Shown piece by piece: positions 41,786-50,760 of a stretch of DNA of 64,000 nt; position 1 is the first letter of the stretch, and every line of letters begins with the position of its first letter. The stretch is taken from NCBI GenBank assembly GCA_019119285.1, contig DWXJ01000094.1, positions 11,677-75,676 on the forward strand, in the 5' to 3' direction. The translations under genes and the position numbers were made by a program. The DNA is from Merdimonas faecigallinarum (lineage in GTDB: Bacteria; Bacillota; Clostridia; Lachnospirales; Lachnospiraceae). Below the pieces are notes generated by a model, which saw only the letters and a list, made by a program, of their open reading frames with translations, did no database searches and was not told the DNA's origin.

Positions 41786-42982
41786 ATGCCATTACTGAAT
41801 GAAAACTACCAGAATCTGGAAGAAAGCTATCTGTTTGCGGAGATCGCAAGACGGGTCAGCAAATATGAAGAAGCCCATCCGGATCAGAAGATCATCCGGC
41901 TGGGGATCGGAGACGTGACAAAGCCCCTGACAAAGAAAGTGATCGAGGCGCTCCACAAAGCGGTGGAGGAGCAGGCGGTTTCCGAAACCTTCCGGGGATA
42001 CGGGCCGGAGAAAGGATATGATTTCCTGCGGAACGCCATTTCCGCGTATTATAAGAAAAACGGAGCGGACGTAGATCCGGATACCATCTTCATTTCCGAC
42101 GGCGCAAAAAGCGATACCGGCAACATCACGGATCTGTTTGGCAAAGACAATGTAGTACTGGTGCCGGACCCGGTTTATCCGGTTTATGTAGACACCAATC
42201 TCATGGACGGCCGTAAGATCGTTTATATGAACGGTACAGCAGAAAATGATTTCCTGCCCATGCCGGATCCGTCGGTGAAGGCAGACCTGATCTATCTGTG
42301 TTCCCCCAATAACCCTACAGGAGCCTGCTATAGCAAAGAGCAGCTGGAAAAGTGGGTAGCGTATGCAAAAGAAATGCAGGCAGTGATCCTGTTTGACGCG
42401 GCTTATGAAGCTTTCGTGTCAGATCCGGCGCTTCCCAGAAGTATCTTTGAGATCGAAGGCGCAAAAGAATGTGCCATCGAATTCTGCTCCTTATCCAAAA
42501 CAGCAGGATTTACCGGAACCAGATGTTCTTACACCGTCATTCCCAAAGAACTGGTATTCCCGGCATCTAACGGAGCAGAACTCTCCCTGCATGCCATGTG
42601 GAACCGGAGACATTCCACCAAATTTAACGGGACGCCGTATATCGTGCAGCGTGCGGCGGAGGCAGTCTTCACAGAAGAAGGAATGGCGGAGTGCATGGAA
42701 AACATCGAATACTACCGGCAGAATGCAAAGATCATTGCCGATGTGCTGAGAAAGAAAAACATTCCTTTTACCGGAGGCGTGAACTCTCCCTATATCTGGT
42801 TTGAGTGTCCTAAAGGTATGGAATCCTGGGAGTTCTTTGATTATCTTTTGAACCATGCCCAGGTGGTGGGGACGCCGGGAGCCGGATTCGGCGAAAACGG
42901 CAAGAATTATTTCCGCCTGACGGCATTCGGACAGCACGAGACCACGACGGAGGCCATGCGGCGGTTTGAGGAGTTGTTTTAG
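41786..42982 (+). CDS. dapL: LL-diaminopimelate aminotransferase
   Basis: PLP-dependent enzyme converting tetrahydrodipicolinate directly to LL-diaminopimelate for lysine and peptidoglycan synthesis. The N-terminus MPLLNENYQNLEESYLFAEI and GDVTKPLTKKV are typical of DapL; the PLP lysine is in FCSLSKTAGFTGTRCSYTV near residue 236, and SPNNPTGA binds the cofactor. Length 398 residues, normal for DapL. The ATG at 41786 follows aggaggaagaaga; an upstream in-frame ATG inside cvpA was rejected. Terminator downstream. Confidence 0.92.
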   Translation: MPLLNENYQNLEESYLFAEIARRVSKYEEAHPDQKIIRLGIGDVTKPLTKKVIEALHKAVEEQAVSETFRGYGPEKGYDFLRNAISAYYKKNGADVDPDTIFISDGAKSDTGNITDLFGKDNVVLVPDPVYPVYVDTNLMDGRKIVYMNGTAENDFLPMPDPSVKADLIYLCSPNNPTGACYSKEQLEKWVAYAKEMQAVILFDAAYEAFVSDPALPRSIFEIEGAKECAIEFCSLSKTAGFTGTRCSYTVIPKELVFPASNGAELSLHAMWNRRHSTKFNGTPYIVQRAAEAVFTEEGMAECMENIEYYRQNAKIIADVLRKKNIPFTGGVNSPYIWFECPKGMESWEFFDYLLNHAQVVGTPGAGFGENGKNYFRLTAFGQHETTTEAMRRFEELF

Positions 42983-43024
42983 ACAGGACGGTTATCAGAA
43001 AAAACAGACAGGAACCATGAAAGA

Positions 43025-43050
43025 GACATCCGATGAAGGGTGTCTTTTTT
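43025..43050 (+). terminator. Intrinsic terminator after dapL
   Basis: Stem GACATCC / GGGTGTC with a 6-nt loop, followed by TTTTTT. The remaining stretch to 43203 before the transporter operon shows no clear promoter. Confidence 0.85.
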
Positions 43051-43203
43051 CTTGTCAAAAAGAGGACGCCTTAACACGTTCTTAACGAAACCTTTTAAAA
43101 AGTATGGTAGAAGCAGAAGGGCCTGATCCGTAAAATATGGATGTATGATTTGTTGCGACCTGTTGAAAATGAGAGAAGACGACACTAAGGGAGGAGAAAT
43201 ACT

Positions 43204-44349
43204 GTGTCAGAGATTGTATTAAGAAATGTATGCAAAGAGTATGAAAAAGGTAACTTTGCAGTGAAAGATTTTAGTCTGGACATTCACGACCAGGAATTCA
43301 TTATTTTTGTCGGCCCTTCCGGATGCGGAAAATCGACGACTCTTCGAATGATCGCCGGATTGGAGGATATCAGCGACGGAGAACTGTGGATCGACGATCA
43401 GTTATGTAATTATTTCGATCCAAAAGACAGAGGGCTGTCCATGGTATTCCAGAATTATGCGTTATATCCCAATATGACGGTGTATGGAAATCTGGCGTTC
43501 GCCTTGAAAGTTCGAAAAGCTTCCAAGAGTGAGATTGATGAGAAAGTGCATAAAGTTGCAAGAATTCTTGAGATTGAGCATCTGCTGGACAGAAAGCCGG
43601 CAGCTCTGTCCGGCGGACAAAAACAAAGAGTTGCGATCGGAAGCGCCATTATCCGCAGGCCCAAGGCATTTTTGATGGACGAGCCGCTTTCCAATCTGGA
43701 TGCCAAGCTTCGTGCACAGATGCGGATCGAACTTGCAAAATTACATAAAGAACTTGAGACTACGATCATTTATGTAACCCATGATCAGACAGAGGCTATG
43801 ACGCTGGGAACCAGGATTGTAGTAATGAAAGATGGTGTGGTACAGCAGGTGGAAACGCCGGTAGAACTGTACAATCATCCGGTAAATTTATTTGTGGCAG
43901 GATTTATCGGTTCTCCGTCCATGAATTTCTTCCAGGCTCATGTCACAGAGGAAAATGGCAGGATGGTCGTTTTTATCGGAAATCCGAAAGATGGAAAGAA
44001 AATTTACCTGGAAGGAAGAAGAAGCGAGCTTGCCAGACTCAGAGCCATGGACCAGGATGTGACTCTGGGGATCCGGCCGGAAGATATCCATGAGTATGCG
44101 GATGCCGCAGAACTTGGCATCGAAAAAGCCACCGTTGGAATGAGCGTAACGGTTACGGCAAGAGAAATGTTGGGAGCGGAAGTATTCCTTTATTTTGACG
44201 AGCAGAAGAAAACCCATGCGGTACGCCTTCATCCGAAGAACCAGACGATGACCGGAGAAAAGATCGATCTTTATTTTGATCCAAAGAAAATCCATCTGTT
44301 TGATCAAAATACCGAAGAAAGCATATTTTACAGAGAGGAGACGGTGTAA
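43204..44349 (+). CDS. ABC transporter ATP-binding protein (UgpC/MsmK family)
   Basis: Energises a carbohydrate-type ABC importer. Walker A VGPSGCGKSTTLRM near residue 38, signature LSGGQKQRVAIGSAIIRR near 137, Walker B AFLMDEPLSNLDAK near 158, then a C-terminal TOBE/OB domain. Starts with GTG after gggaggagaaatact. Length 381 residues, normal for CUT1-family ATPases. It overlaps the first permease by 1 bp. With a UgpQ-like and a phosphatase gene downstream, uptake of sn-glycerol 3-phosphate or glycerophosphodiesters is the best inference. Confidence 0.9.
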   Translation: MSEIVLRNVCKEYEKGNFAVKDFSLDIHDQEFIIFVGPSGCGKSTTLRMIAGLEDISDGELWIDDQLCNYFDPKDRGLSMVFQNYALYPNMTVYGNLAFALKVRKASKSEIDEKVHKVARILEIEHLLDRKPAALSGGQKQRVAIGSAIIRRPKAFLMDEPLSNLDAKLRAQMRIELAKLHKELETTIIYVTHDQTEAMTLGTRIVVMKDGVVQQVETPVELYNHPVNLFVAGFIGSPSMNFFQAHVTEENGRMVVFIGNPKDGKKIYLEGRRSELARLRAMDQDVTLGIRPEDIHEYADAAELGIEKATVGMSVTVTAREMLGAEVFLYFDEQKKTHAVRLHPKNQTMTGEKIDLYFDPKKIHLFDQNTEESIFYREETV

Positions 44350-45218
44350 TGAACGCAGTGAAAAAAAGTAAATGGAATGCATCCCCATACTTTTATCTAG
44401 TGCCATGTATGCTGGTATTTGCAGTTTTCCTTTTTTATCCCTTTTTTAAAACTATATTTCTGAGTCTGTTTCTGACAGACAAGATGGGACAGGCAAAAGT
44501 ATTTGTAGGAATGCAGAACTATATTGATCTGTTGACGAGCGAATCTTTCCGCAACAGTCTGAAAGTGACCCTGATCTTTGTAGTGATCGTTGTGGTTGGC
44601 GGAATGCTTTTGGGCCTGATCGCCGCAGTGCTTTGTAATAAAGCGTTTCCAGGGATCCGCTTTTTCAGTACCTCTTATGCACTGCCAATGGCAATTGCCT
44701 CCAGTTCTGCAGCTATGATTTTTGAGATCATGCTGCATCCTACAGTAGGTATCGTCAATAAGATGCTGGGGCTGGATATTAACTGGCTGAACAATCCGGA
44801 TACGGCGTTGTATTGCGTAGCGATCCTGACGGCCTGGCTGAACAGTGGAATTAACTTTCTGTATTTTTCAGCCGGACTTGGAAATATTGACGAAACCATC
44901 TATGAGAGAGCGTCTGTGGACGGAGCGGGAAGTATTCAGAAATTTTTCAGTCTGACCCTGCCGGGGCTTTCGCCGATCATGTTTTATACACTGGTCGTAA
45001 ACATTATCCAGGCGTTCCAGTCTTTCGGACAGATCAAGATCCTGACAGAAGGAGGACCGGATGAGGCGACGAATGTTATCGTGTACTCGATCTACCGTGA
45101 CGCCTTTTTCAACTATCGGTTCGGAAGCGCGGCAGCTCAGTCCGTGATCCTGTTTATTATCGTTATGTTGATTACTCTTGTGATGTTCCGTATTGAGAAG
45201 AAAGGAGTAAGTTATTAA
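44349..45218 (+). CDS. ABC transporter permease (UgpA-like)
   Basis: CUT1 permease with six hydrophobic segments, starting YFYLVPCMLVFAVFLFYPFF and LKVTLIFVVIVVVGGMLLGL. The EAA coupling motif is YERASVDGAGSIQKFFSLTLPGL near residue 190. Length 289 residues, normal. It overlaps both neighbours by 1 bp, so this is one translational unit with the second permease. Substrate as inferred for the operon. Confidence 0.88.
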   Translation: MNAVKKSKWNASPYFYLVPCMLVFAVFLFYPFFKTIFLSLFLTDKMGQAKVFVGMQNYIDLLTSESFRNSLKVTLIFVVIVVVGGMLLGLIAAVLCNKAFPGIRFFSTSYALPMAIASSSAAMIFEIMLHPTVGIVNKMLGLDINWLNNPDTALYCVAILTAWLNSGINFLYFSAGLGNIDETIYERASVDGAGSIQKFFSLTLPGLSPIMFYTLVVNIIQAFQSFGQIKILTEGGPDEATNVIVYSIYRDAFFNYRFGSAAAQSVILFIIVMLITLVMFRIEKKGVSY

Positions 45219-46135
45219 TGAGCCAGACAGATACCATGGCTGCAGGCAGCCAGAGAATCATCAGCAGAGAAGAACTTCTGCAATTAAAGAAAGAGATGAA
45301 TGCCAGGGCGCTTACCAGAAGAAGGGTGAGGACAGGAACCCTCCTTGTTGCCAATATTATTATGGCGGTTGTGATCCTGCTTCCACTGTTATATGCGATC
45401 AGTATCGCATTCATGCCTTCGGGAGAACTGTTTACTACAGATCTGAACCTGTTCCCGAAAAATCCGACGATCCAGAATTTTGTAGATGCATTTACAAATG
45501 TACCGCTGCTTAAATTTATCTTGAACTCATTTATTATGGCGGGATGCATCACAATCGGGCAGATCATCACCTGTTCTCTTGCGGCATTTGCGTTTTCTTT
45601 CCTGGAATTTAAGGGAAAAGGGCTTCTTTTCATGGTGGTAATGGCTACGATGATGGTTCCGGGAGAAGCGACTATCATTTCCAACTATCTGACAGTTGGA
45701 AATCTGGGAATGCTGGATACTTATCCGGTATTGATCATACCATACCTGACGTCAGCAATGGGAATCTTCCTGTTCCGTCAGTTTTATATGACATTTCCGA
45801 TATCCTTATATGAATCAGCAAAGCTGGATGGATGCGGAAACTTAAGATTCATCGTGAAAATCCTGATTCCGCTGACAAAATCGGCGATCGGAGCCATGGC
45901 AGTATACACCTTTATCAATGCATGGAATATGTATATGTGGCCTCTGCTCGTTACAGGATCCAATGACATGAGAACCGTTCAGATCGGTATCAGTATGCTG
46001 AACAGTGTGGATTCTCAGTCCATCACGATGATGATCGCAGGTGTGGTAATGATTATCATCCCGTCAATATCAATCTTTATTGTGGGACAGAAACAGTTGA
46101 TCCGGGGTATGTTCTCCGGTGCGGTAAAAGGTTAA
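45218..46135 (+). CDS. ABC transporter permease (UgpE-like)
   Basis: Second CUT1 permease. An N-terminal charged region of about 35 residues precedes six hydrophobic segments (VANIIMAVVILLPLLYAISI, FILNSFIMAGCITIGQIITC, and others); the EAA loop is YESAKLDGCGNLRFIVKILIPL near residue 200. Length 305 residues. It pairs with the permease upstream; the solute-binding protein follows after 27 bp. Confidence 0.88.
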   Translation: MSQTDTMAAGSQRIISREELLQLKKEMNARALTRRRVRTGTLLVANIIMAVVILLPLLYAISIAFMPSGELFTTDLNLFPKNPTIQNFVDAFTNVPLLKFILNSFIMAGCITIGQIITCSLAAFAFSFLEFKGKGLLFMVVMATMMVPGEATIISNYLTVGNLGMLDTYPVLIIPYLTSAMGIFLFRQFYMTFPISLYESAKLDGCGNLRFIVKILIPLTKSAIGAMAVYTFINAWNMYMWPLLVTGSNDMRTVQIGISMLNSVDSQSITMMIAGVVMIIIPSISIFIVGQKQLIRGMFSGAVKG

Positions 46136-46162
46136 AGTTTATTCAGGAAAAAGGAGAAAAAC

Positions 46163-47554
46163 ATGAAGAAAAGAATTGTTTCGGTATTATTGACAACAGC
46201 ACTGACCGCCAGTCTGCTTGCAGGCTGCGGCGGAAAAAGCCTTGAGGACCAGAGCGGTGCTCAGGAGGGAGGAGACGCTGCAGCTGCAGAAGCTGTGGAG
46301 ATGGCTGCCGCAGAAGACGTGGACGGTACAGAGATTACTTTCTGGCACTCCATGGGAGGAGTAAACGGCGAGGCGATCGATGAACTGGTAAGCCGTTTCA
46401 ATGAAGAAAATGAATATGGGATCACGGTTGTATCAGAATTCCAGGGTGAATATGACGATGCGCTGAATAAATTAAAGAGCGCACAGATCGGCAATATGGG
46501 TGCAGATCTGGTACAGGTATATGAGATCGGGACCAGATTTATGATCGATTCCGGCTGGATCGTTCCCATGCAGCAGATGATTGACGAGGACGGTTATGAT
46601 CTGTCTCAGATCGAGCCGAACCTTGCGGCATATTATACCATTGATGATCAGCTTTACTCCATGCCGTTTAATTCTTCTACACCGCTGATGTACTATAATA
46701 AAGATATGTTTGACAAAGCGGGTATTACAGAGGTTCCCACCAGCCTGGAAGGGATCGAGGCCATTGGAGACCAGCTGTTAAATGAAGGCGGAGCCGGAGA
46801 AGTTATGTCTCTGTCTATCTACGGATGGTTCTTTGAACAGTTCCTTGGAAAGCAGGGTCTGGATTATGCAAATAACGGAAACGGAAGAGAAGAGGCTGCA
46901 ACAGCAGTAGCTTTTGACGAGAATGGCGGAGCAAAGAATATTCTGGATGCGTGGAAGTCTCTGAACGATAAAGGATATGCGCCGATCGTAGGTAAGGGCG
47001 GAGATGCCGGACTGGCAGATTTCTCCTCTGGAAAATCAGCGATCACACTTGGATCTACCGCTTCTCTGAAGCAGATCCTTCAGGATGTAAATGGAAAATT
47101 TGAAGTGGGAACTGCATATTTCCCGTCTGTGAAAGATAGTGACGAGGGCGGCGTTTCCATTGGAGGAGCTTCTCTGTGGGCATTAAACAATCAGGATCCT
47201 AAGAAATTGAGAGCAACCTGGGAATTTGTAAAATTCCTGGTATCTCCGGAATCACAGGCATACTGGAACGCTCAGACCGGATACTTCCCGGTAACGGTAG
47301 CGGCTCAGGAAGAGCAGGTATTTAAAGATAATATCGCACAGTATCCACAGTTCCAGACTGCTATCGATCAGCTGCATGATTCTTCACCGGAATATGTGGG
47401 CGCGCTTCTGAGTGTATTTTCTGAGGCAAGAGCAACGGTAGAATCCGAGATCGAGAGTATGCTTAACGGAAACGAGACTTCAGATGAGGCAGTTGCTAAT
47501 ATGGCAGAAACTATTAACAGTTCTATCGAAGAATACAGTCTGGTAAATGAATAA
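46163..47554 (+). CDS. Extracellular solute-binding lipoprotein (UgpB-like)
   Basis: Substrate-binding protein of the importer, anchored as a lipoprotein: signal MKKRIVSVLLTTALTASLLAGC with lipobox LLAGC at the cysteine near residue 22. An Ala/Glu-rich linker follows, then the family 1 domain (ITFWHSMGGVNGEAIDELV, typical of UgpB, to KFLVSPESQAYWNAQTGYFP). Length 463 residues. WHSMGG and the C-terminal pattern resemble glycerol-3-phosphate binders, supporting the operon assignment; direct proof of substrate is lacking. Confidence 0.86.
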   Translation: MKKRIVSVLLTTALTASLLAGCGGKSLEDQSGAQEGGDAAAAEAVEMAAAEDVDGTEITFWHSMGGVNGEAIDELVSRFNEENEYGITVVSEFQGEYDDALNKLKSAQIGNMGADLVQVYEIGTRFMIDSGWIVPMQQMIDEDGYDLSQIEPNLAAYYTIDDQLYSMPFNSSTPLMYYNKDMFDKAGITEVPTSLEGIEAIGDQLLNEGGAGEVMSLSIYGWFFEQFLGKQGLDYANNGNGREEAATAVAFDENGGAKNILDAWKSLNDKGYAPIVGKGGDAGLADFSSGKSAITLGSTASLKQILQDVNGKFEVGTAYFPSVKDSDEGGVSIGGASLWALNNQDPKKLRATWEFVKFLVSPESQAYWNAQTGYFPVTVAAQEEQVFKDNIAQYPQFQTAIDQLHDSSPEYVGALLSVFSEARATVESEIESMLNGNETSDEAVANMAETINSSIEEYSLVNE

Positions 47555-47599
47555 AAGATATTGTAGGATATCTTTAGACATAAGAATAAAATCGGGGGA

Positions 47600-47630
47600 G
47601 CCGCCGCAATAAAATGTGGCGGCACTCTTT
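47600..47630 (+). terminator. Hairpin after the binding-protein gene (possible attenuator)
   Basis: Stem GCCGCCGCA / TGTGGCGGC with loop ATAAAA followed by actcttt. It could reduce transcription into the two enzyme genes while leaving the transporter genes highly expressed. Confidence 0.5.
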
Positions 47631-47664
47631 GCATAATAGGGAATCAGGAGGAAAAGGAAACACG

Positions 47665-48405
47665 ATGACGAAAGTATTTGCGCACAGGGGCGCCAGCGGT
47701 TATGTGCCGGAGAATACACTTCCTGCTTTTGCACTGGCAGAAGAGCAGGGGGCTGACGGTGTGGAACTGGACGTGCAGCTGACCCGGGACGGACAGGTGG
47801 TTGTGATCCATGATGAAAAGATCGATCGTACTTCGGATGGAGAAGGGTTTGTCAGAGATTATACGTTAGAAGAGTTGAAAGCATTTTCCTTTCATGCACA
47901 GATGGAGGAGTACCGGGGGGTAAAGATCCCGACGCTGGAAGAAGTGCTTAAGACTCTGAAACCGGGAAAGATGCAGGTGAATATTGAATTGAAAACCGGG
48001 ATTTTCTGGTATCCGGAGATTGAGAAAAAGACGATCGATATTGTCCGCCGGATGGGAATGGAGAACCGGGTGATCTATTCTTCTTTTAATCATTATAGTA
48101 TACAGGAGATTCTAAAGTTAAATCCACTGGCAGAGACGGCCTATCTGTTCAGCGATGTGATACTTCATATGGAAGATTACGGGAAGAAGACCGGGGTACA
48201 GGGACTGCATCCGGCGGTTTATCATCTGTATATGCCGGAACTTCTTGAGGATTACAAAAAAAGCGGGTTAAAGATCCGGGTATGGACGGTAAACTGGAAA
48301 GAAGATATGAAGAAATTTATAGAAAATGATCTGGAAGCTGTGATCACCAATTATCCGGACCTGGCGCTGGAAGTCAGAAAGCAGGTGGAAGATGTCCGGA
48401 GATAA
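47665..48405 (+). CDS. Glycerophosphodiester phosphodiesterase (UgpQ-like)
   Basis: Cytoplasmic metal-dependent hydrolase that splits glycerophosphodiesters into glycerol 3-phosphate and an alcohol. Catalytic His and metal ligands lie in FAHRGASGYVPENT and in DGVELDVQLTRDGQVVVIHD near residues 5-60. Length 246 residues, normal; the start is the ATG after aggaggaaaaggaaacacg, and an upstream ATG in the leader is unlikely. Placed behind a Ugp-like importer, it fits uptake of phospholipid-derived diesters. It overlaps the HAD gene by 14 bp. Confidence 0.9.
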   Translation: MTKVFAHRGASGYVPENTLPAFALAEEQGADGVELDVQLTRDGQVVVIHDEKIDRTSDGEGFVRDYTLEELKAFSFHAQMEEYRGVKIPTLEEVLKTLKPGKMQVNIELKTGIFWYPEIEKKTIDIVRRMGMENRVIYSSFNHYSIQEILKLNPLAETAYLFSDVILHMEDYGKKTGVQGLHPAVYHLYMPELLEDYKKSGLKIRVWTVNWKEDMKKFIENDLEAVITNYPDLALEVRKQVEDVRR

Positions 48406-49219
48406 AAGACTGATGAAAAAGCGGCTGTTTCTTCTGGATATTGACGGAACCGTATGTATCGGGCAGCGGCTGATCGGAGGCACCAGAAGATTTCTGGAAG
48501 CCATTCGGGATCTGGGGGGACAGTTTGTATTTATAACCAATAATTCCACCCGCAGTATTGATGATTATATCCTTTCTTTTCAGAAACTGGGGATTATGAC
48601 AGATCATACGAATTTTATTACGGCCTCTTTTGCAACTGTGCAATATCTGAAGAAACATTATGATGGAAAATTAATCTATGTATTGGGCACAAAGTCGTTT
48701 CTCCGCGAGTTGAAGAAAAACCATATCCGCGTAACGATAGACTGCATGGATCCGGACATTGCCTGTGTTCTGGTGTCTTATGATAATCAGCTGAACTATG
48801 AAAAACTGGAAGATACCTGCAGGATCTTAAGTACGCGGGAAGTGGATTATCTGGCTACCAATCAGGATTATGTCTGTCCGATAGAGTTCGGATATGTACC
48901 GGACTGCGGAGCAATCTGTGAAATGATTGGACATGCGGTGAAAAAAGCGCCAAAATACATGGGTAAACCGGGAACGGCTATGGTGGAGTATGCGTTAAAG
49001 CTGAATCATTTCTCGCGGGAAGAGACATTGATCGTAGGAGACCGTTTGTATACGGATATTCTGTGCGGGCATAAATCCGGTGTTGATACGGCTCTGGTGC
49101 TGACCGGAGAGGCTACCAGGGAAGAGGGGGAAGCCTGCGAGTATGGCCCGGATTATATTTTTTCATCCGTGGAGGAACTGTACCAGGAATGGAGCGGGGA
49201 AATGCCAGAAACTCTTTGA
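48392..49219 (+). CDS. HAD-IIA phosphatase (NagD / glycerol-phosphatase-like)
   Basis: HAD hydrolase of subfamily IIA with nucleophile motif FLLDIDGTVCIG near residue 12, motif II VFITNNSTRS near 45, and motif IV VGDRLYTDILCGHKSG near 215. Length 275 residues, normal. Being co-transcribed with the diesterase, it may dephosphorylate glycerol 3-phosphate or a related sugar phosphate; this is inference, since HAD-IIA enzymes vary widely. The start ATG lies inside the end of the diesterase gene after gcaggtggaag. Confidence 0.82.
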   Translation: MSGDKRLMKKRLFLLDIDGTVCIGQRLIGGTRRFLEAIRDLGGQFVFITNNSTRSIDDYILSFQKLGIMTDHTNFITASFATVQYLKKHYDGKLIYVLGTKSFLRELKKNHIRVTIDCMDPDIACVLVSYDNQLNYEKLEDTCRILSTREVDYLATNQDYVCPIEFGYVPDCGAICEMIGHAVKKAPKYMGKPGTAMVEYALKLNHFSREETLIVGDRLYTDILCGHKSGVDTALVLTGEATREEGEACEYGPDYIFSSVEELYQEWSGEMPETL

Positions 49220-49398
49220 AAAAGATAGCTGTTATAATTTGTTATCAGATATCCAAATGTCTTTAGACAAATTGACAAGAATATGCATATAAAAAAGAGA
49301 AAAATTGTGTAAAAAAGGGAGGGATGGGAGGACTCAGACAAGACAGGTTGAAATATAAAGTGTTGACAAGAGGACATGGAAAGCGGACATCTTACCAT

Positions 49399-49426
49399 TT
49401 GGCAGTAAATAGACAGATGCTATAAT
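49399..49426 (+). promoter_or_regulatory. Promoter of the orphan solute-binding protein
   Basis: TTGGCA, 16-nt spacer, TATAAT preceded by TGC (extended -10), about 63 bp before the start codon. The stretch 49220-49398 is A-rich and shows no other clear element. Confidence 0.6.
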
Positions 49427-49489
49427 CGGACTATGCATAAACGGTATGAATAATTATTCTACAAGTTTTCAGTGAATGGAGGAACAATT

Positions 49490-50656
49490 ATGAAAATGAA
49501 AAGAGTTCTCGCATGTCTTTTGGCAGCAGCGATGGGCGCATCTCTTGCAGCGTGCGGCAGCAGCGGCAGTGATGAAGGCAGCAGTGGCGGAAGTACAGAG
49601 CTCACCAGTTCTGACGAGCCGTTAACAGTAGCGATCTGGGACAGCAACCAGGAGCCTGGACTTCGTGAGATCATGGATGACTTTACGGAAGAAACAGGAA
49701 TTGAAGTAGATATCCAGATCACACCATGGAGTGATTACTGGACCATGCTGGAAGCAGCGACTACAGGAGGGTCCATGCCAGATGTCTTCTGGATGCATTC
49801 CGACCAGATCGGGACATATGCAGAGTATGATGACATTTTGCTGAACCTGTCCGACCTGATTGAAGAAAGCGATAAGATCGACCTGTCAAAATATCCGGAA
49901 GCTTTGGTAAGCACATATCAGAATGATAACGGAGACCAGCTGGCTATTCCGAAGGATGTGGATACCTGTGCAGTATGGTACAACAAGACAATGTTTGATG
50001 AAGCCGGCATTCCATATCCGGAAGCAGGATGGACCTGGGATGATTTCCGAGAGACAGCAAAGAAGCTGACAAAAGCAGATGGAAGCCAGTATGGAACAGC
50101 GATCAAACCGGGATCTTATCAGGAATCCTGGTACAGCACCATCTATGCATATGGCGGAGAGGTGTTAAGCGAGGATAAGACAAAATCTGGTTTTGATGAT
50201 CCGAAAACCATTGAGGGAATGCAGGTGATCGAAGGAATTATCCAGGATGGATCCATGCCGGATTACAGCGTAGTATCAGAAAATGAAACAACAGCGTTGA
50301 TGGAAAACGGAACAGTTGCTATGACATTCCAGGGATCCTGGTCTTTGGCAGAACTTGCCGGAAACGAGTATGTACAGCAGAACTGTGATGTAGCTCCGCT
50401 TCCAGAAGGACCGGAAGGAACAAAATCTATTTATAACGGTCTTGGATGGGCAGCTTCTAATCCGCAGTTCAATCTGCAGGTATACCTGGATATGATGGAA
50501 GATGCACAGCCGTATCCAAGCTCTAAGAATACGCAGGTTTGGTTCCAGATGATGCAGGATAAAATGGTAGATGCGTTCAGCGGAGAGAAATCGATGGAAG
50601 AGGTTTGCAAAGATATTGCCGTAGAAATGAATAATTTCCTTGCGGAAGAACAGTAG
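49490..50656 (+). CDS. Orphan sugar-type solute-binding lipoprotein
   Basis: Family 1 extracellular solute-binding protein with a lipoprotein signal (MKMKRVLACLLAAAMGASLAAC; lipobox SLAAC), a Gly/Ser-rich linker, and a mature domain starting PLTVAIWDSNQEPGLREIMD and ending with IAVEMNNFLAEE. Length 388 residues from the ATG after ggaggaacaatt; an ATG six codons upstream is less likely. No permease or ATPase genes adjoin it, so it must share a transporter, perhaps the one upstream, or a distant one. Own promoter and own strong terminator. Substrate unknown, a sugar is likely by family. Confidence 0.84.
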   Translation: MKMKRVLACLLAAAMGASLAACGSSGSDEGSSGGSTELTSSDEPLTVAIWDSNQEPGLREIMDDFTEETGIEVDIQITPWSDYWTMLEAATTGGSMPDVFWMHSDQIGTYAEYDDILLNLSDLIEESDKIDLSKYPEALVSTYQNDNGDQLAIPKDVDTCAVWYNKTMFDEAGIPYPEAGWTWDDFRETAKKLTKADGSQYGTAIKPGSYQESWYSTIYAYGGEVLSEDKTKSGFDDPKTIEGMQVIEGIIQDGSMPDYSVVSENETTALMENGTVAMTFQGSWSLAELAGNEYVQQNCDVAPLPEGPEGTKSIYNGLGWAASNPQFNLQVYLDMMEDAQPYPSSKNTQVWFQMMQDKMVDAFSGEKSMEEVCKDIAVEMNNFLAEEQ

Positions 50657-50664
50657 GAAATGAA

Positions 50665-50742
50665 GGGGCTATCGGGAAATAGATAGTCCCACACAGGGGC
50701 AGGTGTGGGATTATCTATTTCCCGACAGCCCCATCTTTTTTT
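50665..50742 (+). terminator. Long-stem terminator after the orphan binding protein
   Basis: Arms of 30 nt (50665-50694 and 50703-50732; ggggctatcgggaaatagat at the left) with two mismatched pairs around an 8-nt loop, followed by TTTTTTT. Far longer than needed for termination. Confidence 0.85.
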
Positions 50743-50760
50743 GACAATGTTCTGAAGAAA

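Noticed and set aside
50665..50742. Long hairpin considered as a further member of the palindrome family
   Set aside because: No shared core sequence, it has mismatches and a T run, and it fits a terminator.
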